This document shows, one piece after another, positions 32,199 to 45,238 of a stretch of 64,000 nucleotides of DNA (position 1 is its first letter; each line of letters starts with the position of its first letter). A program made the position numbers and the translations under genes. The notes beneath the pieces were generated by a model. It searched no databases. It was not told the DNA's origin and saw nothing but the letters and a program-made list of their open reading frames with translations. Source of the DNA: Annona cherimola (taxonomy: Eukaryota > Streptophyta > Magnoliopsida > Magnoliales > Annonaceae); assembly GCA_030490835.1 (NCBI GenBank), contig CM059972.1:7532264-7596263 (forward strand), written 5' to 3'.

Positions 32199-35100
32199 TT
32201 TTTATGAAAGGAAATACTCTATCCCAACACCCTAACCATGTAAGGGGAAGGAGGGATAAAGAGATCCGCGTAATTCATTACCAAAAAATTGTCTGTACAA
32301 ATTTTCCCAAGAATTAGTTGGAGGTGGTTACCCCACCAGACCAGATGATCCACAAAAGAAATAGATACAAAATCTGCCAAAGAGTGAGCGACGGCGTTAC
32401 CTTTCCTCAACACATGGTGGACCAAAATGTGAGTTGTGGATGATAAGAGGGATTTGATCTCCTCAACTATAAACCCAACTGGTGAGAGAATGTGATTGTC
32501 CTTCATCAGATAGTTGTATAGAAGAAAAGAATTCGTTTCCAAGAGAACCCGACACAGCTTTAGTTGAAGTGCCCAGTTGACTCCGAGAAGAAACACTATT
32601 GCTTCCATAATGAGCGGTTCCAAAGTACCCTTCCTCCTCCATCCCTTGGCTGCGATGAAGAAACCCCTTGAATCACGGATAACAGCTACAAAGCCAATGG
32701 GCTGGTGATCACCGTGTTTACGAGCATCGACATTAATCTTGAAGGGCCCCGTGGGTGGCTTGGTTCATCTAACCTCCAGTGGCCTGTCTAAAATACCGTC
32801 CTGGATGAGGAGCATTGCCCTTTTATGTTGATTAAGGAAATTCCCGTACCAAACCATGATATTGGAGAAAACTGGTTGAACACCCTCCTCCCTGAGCATG
32901 TTTCGCATATGCCACACCCGCCAACAGTACAGAATGAATAAAGCTAGATCATCAGATCCATGTTTAAGAACTAGGATTCTCAAAATATCTTGTACCGTAA
33001 CCCATGGTGAGGATGTCCTTGCTGCTTTTCTACAGATCCCCCTAGTGTGTGAACACCCCGTGAAAAGATGGTTGGCGTCCTCGATCTCCTTCCTGCAAAA
33101 AAGACAAAAAACATCTACCATGATGCCCCTATGCAACAGATTTTGCATGGTTGGGAGGACATCCTTGAACAGCCTACGCCCAAAAATGAGCACTTTGCTA
33201 GGCAACTTAGTCCTCCAGATAGCTTTGAAAATGCCAGAATTGGAGAGATCATCCGCTGCACGACATAAAGTCCTGTAGGCTGACTTAACAGAATAATTGT
33301 CGTTCGATTCGTGTTGCCAATACATACAGTCCTCCTGATCATTATGGTGTAGATGAATAAGATTGATTTTGTTGTCATCCCTCCTCCCCCACCACTGCCA
33401 CAACACGATCCTTGTTCCACGACCATTGACCTTCATTAATGAAATAGGTCACCCTCACATTTTTCGGAATCGTGAAAGGGAGCAGGCCCACCTTAGTGGG
33501 CTTAGGGTCGAGCTAAGCATCCTTGAAGAAATGCACCCCCATCCCATTGCCAATCCTCCATTTACACCCCTCACGGATGACATCTCTTGCCTTCAAAATA
33601 CTCCTCCACGTGAAGGAATCAGAAGCTTTTATTCTATAGTTCCATATGTCTTCATGCGGGAAGTACTTTGCCTTAAGGACATGGTAGCACAAAGAATCAG
33701 TGGGGGTAATAAGTCTCCACACTTGCTTCGCTAAAAGGGCATAATTGGAAGCATGTAAATCTCGAAAACCTAACTCGCCCATGAACTTAGGCTTGCACAT
33801 ATCTTTCCATGCGACCCAGCTCATTTTTCGCTTGTTTCGCTTGTTCGCCCCACCAAAACCTACTCAACATACCATCAATATCCTTGCAAAAAGATTTTGG
33901 CAGTAAGAATATGTTCATCGTGTAAGTCCGGATGGCTTGAGCTACAGCTTTTATTAGCACTTCCTTTCCTCCCCAAGATAGTAGCCTGCCTTTCTACCCT
34001 TGAATTTTCTTCCAAATACGCTCCTTTAATCCTTTAAACATGCCCTTCTTGGATCTTCCAAGCCAGGCGGGAAGCCCCAGATAATGATGGAAATCTTGGC
34101 CCGTGGATCCCAACAGTTGAGTAATGGCCGACCGCAGGTTATGCCCTGTATTGGAACTGAAGAAAACCGATGTTTTGTCGACATTTACAACCTGACCAGA
34201 CACATTTGAATATTGCTGGAGAATTTCCATAAAGTTCCTGACCTCCTGTCTCGTAGCTCGAATGAAAATGAGAGTATCATCAGCAAAAAGGAGATGAGTG
34301 AGGGACGGTCCATGGGGGTTTAACTATATTCCTTGAATTCTCCCCTGGGCTGCCGCATTTGCAATTAAGGCGAATAGACTTTCAGCGCACAGAATAAAAA
34401 GATAAGGAGATAGTGGATCTCCTTGCCTTAAGCCCCTCTGAGGTTGGAAGTACCTTGTTTTGAAACCATTTATATTGACCCTGTACCTCACAGTAGTTAA
34501 ACAAGACATGATCCAGTTAATCCAGGTCGGACAGAAATTCATTGCTTCCATAATTTGTTGAAGGTAAGACCACTCGATTCTGTCATAAGCCTTTGACATG
34601 TCCAATTTTATAGTCATCTCGTGCTTTTTACCTCCCTTTCTACGATGGAGAGAATGGATGACTTCGTAGGCTACCAACATATTGTCCGTGATAAGTCGAC
34701 CCGGGATGAATGCACTTTGTTGTTCACTGATTACTTTGTGGAGACACCCTTTAATCCTGTTAGCCAAGACCTTAGCCAAGATCTTGTAAACAACATTACA
34801 TAGGCTGATAGGACGAAAATGAGACAAGGTTTGAGCTCCCACCAGTTTTGGAATTAAGACGAGGGTGGTGGAATTGAATTCCCTATCTTGTCTGCCTTGA
34901 AGAGCAATGTCGGGCTCTTCCAAGAAAGTTTTGCACCAAAAGAATATATCCTAACCCACCATTTGCCAGTGCTGTTGGAAGAAACCTGCTGACATCCCGT
35001 CCGGTCCAGGAGCTTTTGTCGGGCTCATCGCTTTCACGGCTTTGACGCCTTCATCATATTCAAGAGTCTTGGTCAACACATGCCTATAGTGATTTGGGAT

Positions 35101-36443
35101 TCTTCTTGTGATGAGATTTTCCACCCAAGCACCATCGCAAGGGCTCGAAGAGGAGAAAATATCAGAGAAATGAGAGATTGTCATTTCCTGCATTTGTCCT
35201 TGGTCCCGGACCCAATGACCGTTTGAATCCCAAAGAGCATCAATCGAGTTGAACCTCCTGCAATTTGACGCCATACGGTGAAAGAATCCCGTGTTTTTAT
35301 CCCCTTCGTGAAGCCAGTGGGTCTTTGCTCTCTGCCGCCAAAGTTGTTCCTCGTCTTCCAGCAGGAGGTTGATATGAAAATTTTTTTCTCTCACCGCCTC
35401 GTCCCTATGATATTGGGTCTTTGAAGCATAAGGGAGGCAAGCTCCCTTTGTTTACGATCAATTGCAGTCCTTAAATTGCCCCTTCTACTGCAGTTCCACT
35501 TTGATAGATCCCTGCAGCAAGACTTGATCTTCCAACCTAGAAGATCGGTTGTTGAAAGTTTCACACTAGGTTGCGCAGCCCAGGCGTGGCTGACAATGCG
35601 ATGAGCCTCCTTATCTTTTGCCCAGAATAGCTCGTATCTGAATTCCTTTGGTGGTTTCCTTGTGTCCAAAATCAACATGATGGGACAATGATCCGAGGTG
35701 GGCGCAGAGAGATGGAATAACTTTGCAAACGGAAAAGTGCTAACCAATCGGGCGTAGATAAACCCCTATCCAGCCTAGCTTCAACACGTTGCGGTCCATT
35801 ACGATTATTCCTCCATGTCATGGGCGTTCCTTCAAAATCAAGATCCAGTAAATTGCAGCTATCCAAGACATTGCAGAACAAGTCCATTTGAAATTGAGAA
35901 CGATTCCTCTGACTGAGATATTCAGTAAGCCCCGTAACCTCATTGAAACCCCCCAACACCAGTCATGAGTTTCCAGCCCGAGCACTCAAAAGATTTAGAG
36001 TTTGCCAACTCTGGGATCGACAGTGAGTTTCGGGATGTCCATAGAAACCAGTAAATCGTCATCCCAAGAAATCCGCATCAATTTGGTGACTGGAGAAACT
36101 TTGGATAGATGCTGGACAGGCATTGTTCCAAAGGAGCGCCAGCCCACCACTCTTAGCTGTAGAATCCACTACGAAACAACAATCAAATTTGAGCTTGTAT
36201 CTAATCCCCTCCATCTCTTTGGTTGACCATTTTGTTTCACTGAGAAAGATTAACATTAGATCTTGTTTCTTGACCAGGTCAAGAAGGGATCGAATTGCAC
36301 GTGGGTTCCCAAGCCCACGACAATTCCAGGCTATAAGGGTCATCTTAGCTGAGGATCCCCTTCAGCCTCCACCTCCTCTATATCACATGTCTCATTCCGC
36401 TTCAAGCGCTTCTGAGTGTGGATCAACCCAATGCTTTCACCGT
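32199..36443 (-). mobile_element. L1-type LINE, near full ORF2, 18-bp target duplication
   Basis: The element lies on the minus strand (5' end at 36443). An exact 18-bp repeat, TGTATTGGAAAGCACTTT, flanks it (32181-32198 and 36444-36461), and a short poly(A), read as T on +, closes the 3' end. The first about 100 bases hold the C-terminus of ORF1, whose stop TGA overlaps the ORF2 start in an ATGA arrangement at 36340-36343. ORF2 follows in order: APE endonuclease, reverse transcriptase, zf-RVT and RNase H. The 5' end is truncated within ORF1. The perfect duplication implies a fairly recent insertion, although ORF2 is already broken. Confidence 0.93.
32219..36343 (-). pseudogene. LINE ORF2 (endonuclease / reverse transcriptase / RNase H), disrupted
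   Basis: Starts with the endonuclease signature WNCRGLGNPRAI (36343 downward), followed by ARLDRGLSTPDW (about 35780). The reverse transcriptase core includes RPISLCNVVYKILAKVLANR, FIPGRLITDN, KLDMSKAYDRIEW, QRGLRQGDPLSPYLF and the catalytic LLFADDTL (FADDT at 34273-34287). Then come KFMGELGFRDLHASNYALLA, a zf-RVT segment (about 33060-33250) with CLFC...HLFTGC, and an RNase H-like end with HVLRKGNAVAHSLAD (about 32380). Frame changes and stops separate these parts, for example around 35960-36060, 34930-34950 and at the stop just before FADDT, so no intact protein is made. Confidence 0.9.
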
Positions 36444-36461
36444 TGTATTGGAAAGCACTTT

Positions 36462-37072
36462 AATAGTTCATGATGTAACAAAATGAATTAATGTCTATAC
36501 AAAATTAAACTCACTGATTATATCGAATGCCCTTCATTTAAAAATCATTTGAATTGGAATCTTACATGGGCCACACCTTTAAAAAGTATAAAATGTTTTT
36601 AAAAATTTACTCGAATCCGTTGAAAGATACTGAAATACTATAAAACTATTTTAAAGCATTTTTCAGGTGGGACGAAAACTTTGGAAGGTCTAGATGTTTG
36701 GCCTAATTTTTAATTAACACGAATCTTAGGGTAATTTTTTGCTTTCTAGCTATATACATCATATTGAAATTAATGGTTAAGTTAGATTTTCTAGTGTATA
36801 TTTATATCATATTTCAACTATTATACAATTAAATTTGAAGATAGTTCTTACAATTTATTAGAAAAAAACCATAAACTCATAAATATCATTGGGGGAGATA
36901 AAGTTCCTAAATCATGAGAATGGGAAGTTGAACTCCGAACCTATTGTTAACAGAGCCAGCGCATGTAGATGAGTTAGAGGTTGTTTAATTACAAGATAGG
37001 CCTAAACATGAAAAATTTGTCCATTCACTTTCGTGGATCTTGGACCAAAAGCTGACAACTAAATCTTAAAGA
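36462..37072. other. AT-rich intergenic stretch
   Basis: No gene, RNA or transposon end recognised. Confidence 0.45.
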
Positions 37073-37465
37073 GGAATGATCCTTTTAGCCCGAGCTAAAT
37101 AAATGTCCCACTTAGCCCACCTTAAAAAATTTATTTACAACAACTTTTTTTACTTTTTTCTTCGTGCACTTGTTTATCTAGGTGTATTTAACATATATAC
37201 CAAGTTTTATCATTTTTAAATATGTTTATCTATTTTTTGAGATTTTTAAACATCTATGTGTATATATGTATTTAAAATATCCTTATTTTTAAAATTTTAA
37301 AAAATATATATATACGTATCCAAAAATGGTAAAACTTGATTTATATATTAAATACATTTAGATAAACAAGTGTATGAAGAAAAAAATAAAAAAATTTGTT
37401 TTAAATAGGATTTTTGAGGTGGGTTAAGTAAGTCATTTACTTAGCTCGTGCTAACAAGATCATTC
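37073..37465. mobile_element. Foldback MITE with gene-like termini
   Basis: Termini are inverted: 'gaatgatccttttagcccga' plus 'gctaaataaatg' on the left and 'catttacttagctcgtgcta' plus 'acaagatcattc' on the right. Internal arms repeat 'cacttgtttatctaggtgta' against 'tacatttagataaacaagtg'. Non-coding. Confidence 0.75.
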
Positions 37466-38287
37466 ATCAATCTTAAAACCCATGGGATACGATGCCACCA
37501 GCTAAATCTTCAATCGTTAGCTATAGATTATACTAAGTTCACTCCCTGTAAGTATTGGGAAGACTTCTAATGCAGATAAATTATATTATACCCACTAATA
37601 GCTCTTCTTAAGTCAATTAAAATACATCAATAGCCACATTCAATCTAAGCAAGAAATGAATCAACAAACAACCATCATCTTAATAAGGTCCAGTAAACAT
37701 TTCTAATTGAACCCCTATTGAAAATTTTGGTAAAAGAAATTCTATTATAATTCACTTCATGAATAAAAAATATGATGATTGAATAGAAAGGGTGGCACTC
37801 ACTAATAGAAAAAGAGAGAAACTTATACACTAAAGTTCAATGCGGAAAAACTAACACATTGCATTCATTCGTTCAAAACAGTGATACTTATCCTTCTTGC
37901 AATTTTTTGGGTTAGGTTCGGATCTTTTTCATCTATCCTTTTTTCACATAAAAATTATTTGGTTTGTACCTTTAGTTCTAATTCATGTGCTCTATTTTGC
38001 TCGTTTGCTTAGCCAAAGTTGTGCTTCATCACTTATCTATTTCAAAAAAAAAAAAAAAAATCCACTATATCATTTCCACTTTCCAAACTAGAATCATCCC
38101 AAGATGGGATGATCCTAAAATGAAGTCTTCTATTTCTTAATACATCTTTACCCGATCTTAATTTTTTCCATTCCCAATATAATTACATTCCAAATTCTCA
38201 TTCCCATTCTCATCTCATCCAAGTTGTGAAAGATATGTCTACTTTTAATTATTATTATTATTTTCTATTATAAGTACAACTTTTTAT

Positions 38288-38769
38288 ATAATCAAGGGTT
38301 AATTTCAAATATACCCATTACATTTGCCCTTAATTACAAATATACCTCCTAAGTTTGAAAAATTTTGCATATACCAACTAAGTATTTCATTAATTTTAAA
38401 TCTACCCAATATAACAATTAGGAACTTTTAATAATTTTAAAATCCCAAAATATTCCTGATTTATCTGGCATCCAACATCATTAGTTTCATATCCAGCCCG
38501 AAAAAATTCATTCCACCCAACTTCTCTCTCAAGTTGGATATTTGTTCAACTTTTACTATAGTTGAACAACTATTATAATTAAATAATAAGAGGCATTTTG
38601 GACATTTCCTATGATGAATAACGATAATTTTTAACTGTACCTAATAGAATGCGTATATATGAAATTTAACAAATACTCAATGGGCATATGTAAAAGTTTT
38701 CAAATATTATGATTATATTTGTAATTAAAGATAAATATAGTAAGTATATTTGAAATTAACCATATAATC
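38288..38769. mobile_element. Foldback MITE, second family
   Basis: Long inverted ends: 'gggttaatttcaaatatacc' near 38295 is mirrored by 'gtatatttgaaattaaccat' near 38745, with pairing continuing inward over roughly 100 bp. A partial relative lies at about 42800-42995. Confidence 0.7.
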
Positions 38770-38800
38770 AAAAGTACTAAACCACTCGTCATATTCATCT

Positions 38801-39032
38801 ATGAGAAATGATCTCATTAACTAGAGTTAAGCAAATGCTTCACTTAGTTCACATCAAAATTTCATTTTAAAAAATTATTTTTACTTTTTTTTATTCATAC
38901 ACGTGTTTATTTAAATGTATTTAATATATAAATTAAGTTTTACCATATTTGGATATGTATATATTTTTTTTGAAAATTTTAAACATCTAACCAAGACATT
39001 TATTTAGTCTGGGTTAATAGAATCACTTCTCT
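38801..39032. mobile_element. Foldback MITE, diverged copy
   Basis: Left end 'gagaaatgatctcattaact' plus 'agagttaagc' and right end 'tttagtctgggttaatagaa' plus 'tcacttctc' resemble the termini of the element at 37073-37465. The internal 'cacgtgtttatttaaatgta' block is shared. Confidence 0.5.
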
Positions 39033-39940
39033 TTATCTTTAATATGTTAAGTTATTTTTATTTTTATTTTTTAAATAAAAAATTACTTTCACGTAAGGGT
39101 TGTGATGACCACAAATGGAATTCTATTATAGTAATAAATCTTCATTAAATTTTAATTTTAAATATTTTAGCTAGTCGTATGAAACAATATAAAATAATAA
39201 TTAAAAATACAAGTAATAATTGAAAAAAATAAGATCGTTAAGATGTAAAATTACATGGAAAGAGATCATGTAAAAGGAAAACTTTTTAAAAAAAAAAATG
39301 CCAAACACATCCAAAATAGAAAATTTTCCTTGAAAAAACTGCTTTACAGCTGCAGAACTGCAAGTGGGAGCTATCTTCTCGTCCAGGCTAGACAAAGTAT
39401 TAAAAATTAAAATGATTTCAAAACCTAAATACAAAGTTGGAGCTGTCAAACACGCGTGAGTACCAATCCAAAAAAAAAAAAAAAAAACCGCGTGAACAGA
39501 CTCTCGATCACTTCATGTTCCCCATGCATTCTCATGTTAGATGTCAGCCGAAGAAGACTTGTATGTGTGATTGTGGACAAAAAGCTGTCTCGAAAATGGG
39601 AATCCAACTCGTCAATTATTGTAAAACGAGCAATAAAGTATTTTTGGATATTTTAAAATGAATTTCACCGGCACGCCTCATGGCCACTTGCAAGGAAGAA
39701 GAGAAGATGCTACGACGAGACTACTTCTACAGTTGCGAGTTTTGTCCTTTTTTCATCGTATTAATCATTATACTTTCTTTCTTTTTTTTTTTTTTTTCTT
39801 GGAGCCTTCTCCTTTTTTCTTTTTACATCATATGCTCTTTATTCGCCTGACACATTCACGATTAATTTCGAAATAGACAAAAAAGCGTATTTGGATTTAC
39901 TTTCCAATATTTTGGCTCTACTTGCAGCCTTGGCATCAAA
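39033..39940. other. AT-rich stretch with A- and T-runs
   Basis: Holds an A18-type run at about 39470-39487 and a T-run at about 39783-39797. Short ORFs lack domains. No gene recognised. Confidence 0.45.
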
Positions 39941-40213
39941 GGTGTATTTGGTCAGTTAATAGAGCTTTTAGATGAAAAATTTTTAGCATAAAAATTGTTA
40001 AATTAAAAGAAAATAATGTTATTAAATATGGATAATAATGAGGAATAAATAGAATAAGATTAAAATAGATATGTTAGTTGTATAAGTAGTTGTGTAAAAA
40101 TGATTGAAAAGTAGGATAGTGTAATAGGAAGGTGTGAACAAATAATTAAAAAATATAATAATTATGGAGATTGAAAAGTTTCATATTAACTTTTTTATTT
40201 ACCAAACACACCC
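39941..40213. mobile_element. Tourist-like MITE, inverted orientation
   Basis: Starts GGTGTATTTGGT and ends ACCAAACACACCC. The inside reads as the reverse complement of the family ('gattaaaatagatatgttag', 'aaatgattgaaaagtaggat'). No clean target duplication. Confidence 0.7.
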
Positions 40214-40461
40214 ATAATTGCTCTAAGATGTCTAGCAAAACACTTGCGATCAAAATGTATAGGTAACCATCAATTTCATATGATTTCGATTTTTTTTTGA
40301 CACCATTTATCATATGTTTTTGATTTTGTTAGATAACGATAAACAAATTTAGTCCAACTATAGGTTGGGCAAACTAAAATTCACAAATGAGATCATTTAT
40401 CCAATGAATAGGTATAAATGTATAGATCAATAATTTTGGAGATGAAACCATTGAATATTAG

Positions 40462-40815
40462 GGTTGTTTCTTTGAGACCCGAGATCCATCTAAAATATAT
40501 ATTTTTTATTTTTTAAAATCTTTTACAAAAGTATTTTTTTAGTTATATTTAATCTATAAATCTAGTTTTCCTAATGTTGGAAATACGCATATATTTATTT
40601 CGGATTTTTAGATATAAGGGTATTTTAGTTATTTTAAATTGTTGAAATATGACTATAATACTTTTATGTTTAAAAATTTAAAATAAATATATACATATTT
40701 TCAAAATCGATAAAATTGAGTTTATAAATTAAACATAATTAGATTAATAGTTTTGTAAAAAAATTTGAAAAAATAAATATATTTTTGGATTGGTATGAGA
40801 TGATCATTTTGCTCG
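40462..40815. mobile_element. Foldback MITE
   Basis: Arms mirror around about 40655: 'tagttatatttaatctataa' near 40535 against 'ttataaattaaacataatta' near 40722. Same arm family as 5905-6240. Confidence 0.55.
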
Positions 40816-41754
40816 ATTCTTTTGGTAACGGAATCAAAAAGGGAAGGGTAAGTAAAAAATAATAATATTTTTGAAAAACCGAGAACGATGAGATATGATT
40901 GGAATAAAATGTGAATAAATATGACAACTGTGTAAAAAAATTGAAATATATGAGTAAAAATAAAAAATATTATATTATTTTTTGAAAGGTGCACGTAAGG
41001 AAAATTTTCCCTTACTTCTTATCATACATTTTTCAAAATTAATTTAATATCTTAATTATTTAACTATCTTTTTTTCATTTTTGCCTTTATGTTTTAATTA
41101 TTTTCTCATATAATAAATAAAAATTGTATTCACTTGTACTTTAATCCTTATATATCACATTTCTAACACTTTCAAAAAATACTTTCATCTCTACCTCCCC
41201 TGTTTCCTCTACCAATTATCTAATGGAGAATATGATTCCAAATTTACTCCCAAACATTAGAAATCCCCATGAGAACTCTTATCATTTTAAAATTGTTTCG
41301 GACATACTGGGATCAAAGTTTATTTTATAGCATTTTAAACTTAAAAATGTTGATTACACCATGTAAATTAAGGACATAGAGGAAAGAATATCGGGAAGCA
41401 TCTTAAATCGGGCAACCTCGGCTGGCTTGAATACATTTGGAAGTGGTCGTTCTGTTTCCAAACCGCATTCTTGTGAACCTCATCATTTTACGGTTGCAGG
41501 CATTCGGCATTTAGATGAAAATGACTGGACGGTACAGATTGGGCGGCAACCAATGCACGCCAAACAGATACATTTTTTTTTGACGGAACAAAAAGTTAGG
41601 ATTTATTTATTTATTTATTTTTATTATTATTATTATTTTGAGCTCGGGCATCTCCCAGGCAGATGCTCGAGCTACGGGGGTGTGTACACTGTATAGAGTA
41701 ATGGAAGTGGCAGATCAGAGTCAAGATATCGTGTAGAGTAACTAGCCTTGTTAC
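40816..41754. other. Intergenic stretch
   Basis: AT-rich to 41400, then a slightly GC-richer part that includes an inverted pair GAGCTCGGGCATCT / AGATGCTCGAGCTAC (41640-41675) next to a TTTA/TTA tract. The ORF at 41427-41696 is unsupported. Confidence 0.45.
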
Positions 41755-42095
41755 TAAGGGTGTTAATGGATCGGGTTGGAGCCTAATCCTAATCCTAACC
41801 TATTTAAAATATCTCAATCCTAATTCGTTTATTAAATCATTTAAAAAACCTCAACCCTAACTCATTTATAATACATTTAATAAACGGGTTAGTGTGTTGT
41901 TAACGGGTTGTAAAGCAAATAACCCGAAAGCCTAAACTCTAGTAGATAATGATCTCGCAGGGAGAGATGAGAGGGTATTTTCGGCGTAGGGGAAACGGAA
42001 ATAGAGCAGTAACGAGAAAATGAAATTAGGGCAGTAGTGAAAAAACGAAAATTAAGTAACTTGAGAAAGACTTAAAGATGGAAAATAACCAAGGG

Positions 42096-42127
<32 letters not shown>

Positions 42128-42335
42128 CTTTAATGAGTTAAGAGGGTTAAATAGGTTGAACAAATTAAACGGGTTGATGAGTTATAAAATCTCAACTATA
42201 ATCCATTTGTTTAATTAAATGGTTAAACGGCTTGACGGATTATAATTCATTTATTTAAAAAATCCAAACCAAACACATTTATAAACAGGTTGGACGAGTG
42301 GGTTGACGGGTTAACTATGACTATTAACACCCCTA
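41755..42335. mobile_element. Non-autonomous hAT element (581 bp, 8-bp TSD)
   Basis: Begins TAAGGGTGTTAATGG and ends CTATTAACACCCCTA, with perfect 8-bp flanks CTTGTTAC (41747-41754 and 42336-42343). Contains a (TA)n tract and many 'aacgggtt' motifs. Related to 9755-10371 in opposite orientation. Confidence 0.88.
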
Positions 42336-43419
42336 CTTGTTACGCTACTCCCAATCCAAGATGCCTAACGCCATTTAAAAATTAAAAAAATATATAAAAA
42401 AAAGACGCCGGCAAGACATCCCTTCCGGAATATTATGCACGGGGGCCCACTTATTCTATAAGGAAATTAGACGAAATGATATCGTTGATATTCTTTTTTG
42501 TAATTTAGAGGTGAGAATGGGACGGGGATACAAGATCACAATATAATAATGCATAAACAAGAGAAGTGGTTTTCTGGAGCAATGAAAAATTATATTGTAA
42601 ATTGAAAAGTTGTCTTGAGAATGGAAAATCTCACACATTCTCATTTTGTCCCGTTCCTTTGATCGATCCAAACAAGTTAATTTTTTGGATTACTAGTGCA
42701 CAGTCATCACGTTTTACATTGTTACATTTGGATGGGTTTCTATCACGTTGCCCATAGTTGATCTTCACCGTCAACTTATTCCTGAGCTAAAGGACTATCA
42801 TTATGTAATTATGAAGGGTATTTTGAACATTTTTTATAATAAATAATGACGTTTTTTTTAATTCTGCATGGCCAAATAAGCGTGTATAAAAATTTCATCT
42901 GTGCTTAGTGGGTATATATTAAAATTTCCAAACTTAATGAGTATGTTTGTAATTAAGGATAAATGTAGTAGTTATATTTGAAATTAACTTTAATCAATAA
43001 ATTTTTAATTTGCGGACGAATGACAACAACAATGGTTGGCAGCCACGGTAAAATTTATGAGTGCAACTTAAGTAGGGTTTATTTTTTGAATTCGTAAGAT
43101 AATGTAGATTCCATAAAAAATCTAATTAAAGTGTGATAGGTTGCAAGGTCTGGGTACCCAAATCTGACCTAATTACCAATATATCTTTTAAGAAATATAT
43201 TTTATATTTAAAGATATAAAATATATTCTTTTAATATATAAAAATTTGTTTTATTTAGTTTATCTATTATTTAATAAATTCGATATACGTATTTAAAAAT
43301 TATATTATTATGATTACAATTAAAAGATTTTAAGTAAGATTTATAACAAAATTATAATTTTTAAATATAAAAAGAAAGACTATTTTTAAAAACTAATTTA
43401 GAACCAAAATTAAAATCGA
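42336..43419. other. AT-rich intergenic stretch
   Basis: Includes a partial relative of the 38.3-kb foldback family (about 42800-42995). No gene or RNA recognised. Confidence 0.45.
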
Positions 43420-45055
43420 TCTTATGAATAGGCAAGGATAGAAAGAATGTTTCCTATCCACGGACAGAAGGGAAATTCTTATAAAGTTAGTAGCCCAAGC
43501 TATACCATGGAGCCTCTTTCTTTTTTACAAAGAGCTTTTGCCATGAGATCAAAAACTTAATTAGTAAGTTTTGGTAAGGTATAAATGGGGGCAAGAGGAA
43601 GATTAGTTGAGTGGTGTGCCAGAAAATGTGTAAATTAAATGCAATAGAGAAAATGAGCTTTAGAAATATCTTGGCATTTAGCCATGCCTTGCTGGCAAAT
43701 AGTTTTGGAGAACGCCGAGAAATACAAACTCATTTTTTCATCAAATTCTCAAAGCCAAGTACTTCCCAAATGGAAGTATGTGGGATGATTCTTATACATG
43801 GAAAGATATCTTGAAGCTAAGGTTGTTATCCAAGAAGGGGTAGATAAAGAATAGGGGATAAGAAAATAGTAAATTTTTTTTTTGTGATAAATAGATTTAA
43901 ACAAAAATTTTGAAGGCTAGTCCCCTATCAAACTACATTTCGGACTTTAAAATGGTTAATACCTTCATAGATCATACAAATTGTATTTGGGTAAGAGAGA
44001 ATAATTATTAAAGCTAGAGAATTGTGGTACGACAACAAACTGAAGATTTTTAGTATTGGGAGTGTGAGGCCGATACCAACATCAAGGGTGGAGGCTAGAA
44101 AGAACAAAAAAGCAAGGTTTTCAAGAGTATCTGGAAAGCGATGATCCCAACAAAAGTCCAAGTGTGTGGCTAAAGGTTATTTGGAGATGCTCTTCTCATG
44201 AAAAACAACCTCATACATAGAGGAGTGAATGTAGATACTAACTATCTATTTTGCAAGTGCCAAAGTGGAGATATAAACCATTTGTTTGAGTTTTGTGATT
44301 TGGTGACACTTAATAGAGAGCAATTGGTAAAGAGCAAAAATAGAAGGGTACTAAGGAAGTTGATTAAATACATTTTCAAACAGTTGTTGAAGATAAGAGA
44401 AGGTGAAGGACTGGCCTTGTTTATCTTGTTTTGTTGAAAAAGTAGTTCTTGAAAAACTAGGAAAGATAAGGTGGAGAGTGGTCAGATTTTGGAAATATCA
44501 TAGAATGATGTAGATCATATAAAGACTGTTTCGATAAAGCAAATCGAATAAGAGGAAAAATTTGTTTGAAAAGGTGCTAAACCCAAGATGGCTTAAGCCT
44601 AGGATGGAAGATGCAAGATAAATGTTGACAACAAAAGTCATCAAAGAAGGGAATACACTAGAATTAGAGTAGTTTTAAGTGATTCAAGGGGATGTTTTTT
44701 GGCAACCATTACCAAGAAAATAGAAAGAATTATTGATGCTCTTACTATACAGGCAATGACCATAAGATATGTTGTTTAATGGGTTGTTGAGATGCAGGAA
44801 AGAAATTCTTTGTCATTAATCAGCCTCTTAAATGAATATTGCAATGTCCTGTCAATGGTGTGTAGTATAATTTAGGAAATTAAGAGACAAGCAAAGAAAT
44901 TTTAAGCCTTTTTTTTTTTTTTGCATGCACTCTAGTTCAAGTGTGGATGGATATATGACTTGGTGAGAGTGCCCACCTAACTTTTTTTGTAAATTTGTTG
45001 TTCTTGAACTTGCTCATTTGACCATTAATAGAAAACAGACTTTTCATTAAAAAAA
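43420..45055 (+). mobile_element. Decayed L1-type LINE 3' part
   Basis: Frames with many stops and shifts still read LINE ORF2 landmarks in order: REILIKLVAQAIPW (about 43470), FRNILAFSHALLA (about 43660), DDSYTWKDILKA (about 43785), a zf-RVT block FKSIWKAMIPTKVQVCG to NHLFEFCDL (44125-44305), and an RNase H-like RVVLSDSRGCFLATITKK (about 44665). The sequence ends in an A-rich tail ('cattaaaaaaa') near 45050. Clearly dead. Confidence 0.75.
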
Positions 45056-45238
45056 TCAGAACCCATGATAGGTTAAGCTTATAATTGGCTTGATTTAAAA
45101 TAAGGTAAAGTAATCTTTAGGGTCTATACACAAATGAGACTGAATAGGATTTTCATTGCATAATAAGATATGAATGAAAATGAGGATTAGATGAAAGTAT
45201 ACATTTCCGACCAATACTTTTCTTTATTTTGAAAACGA

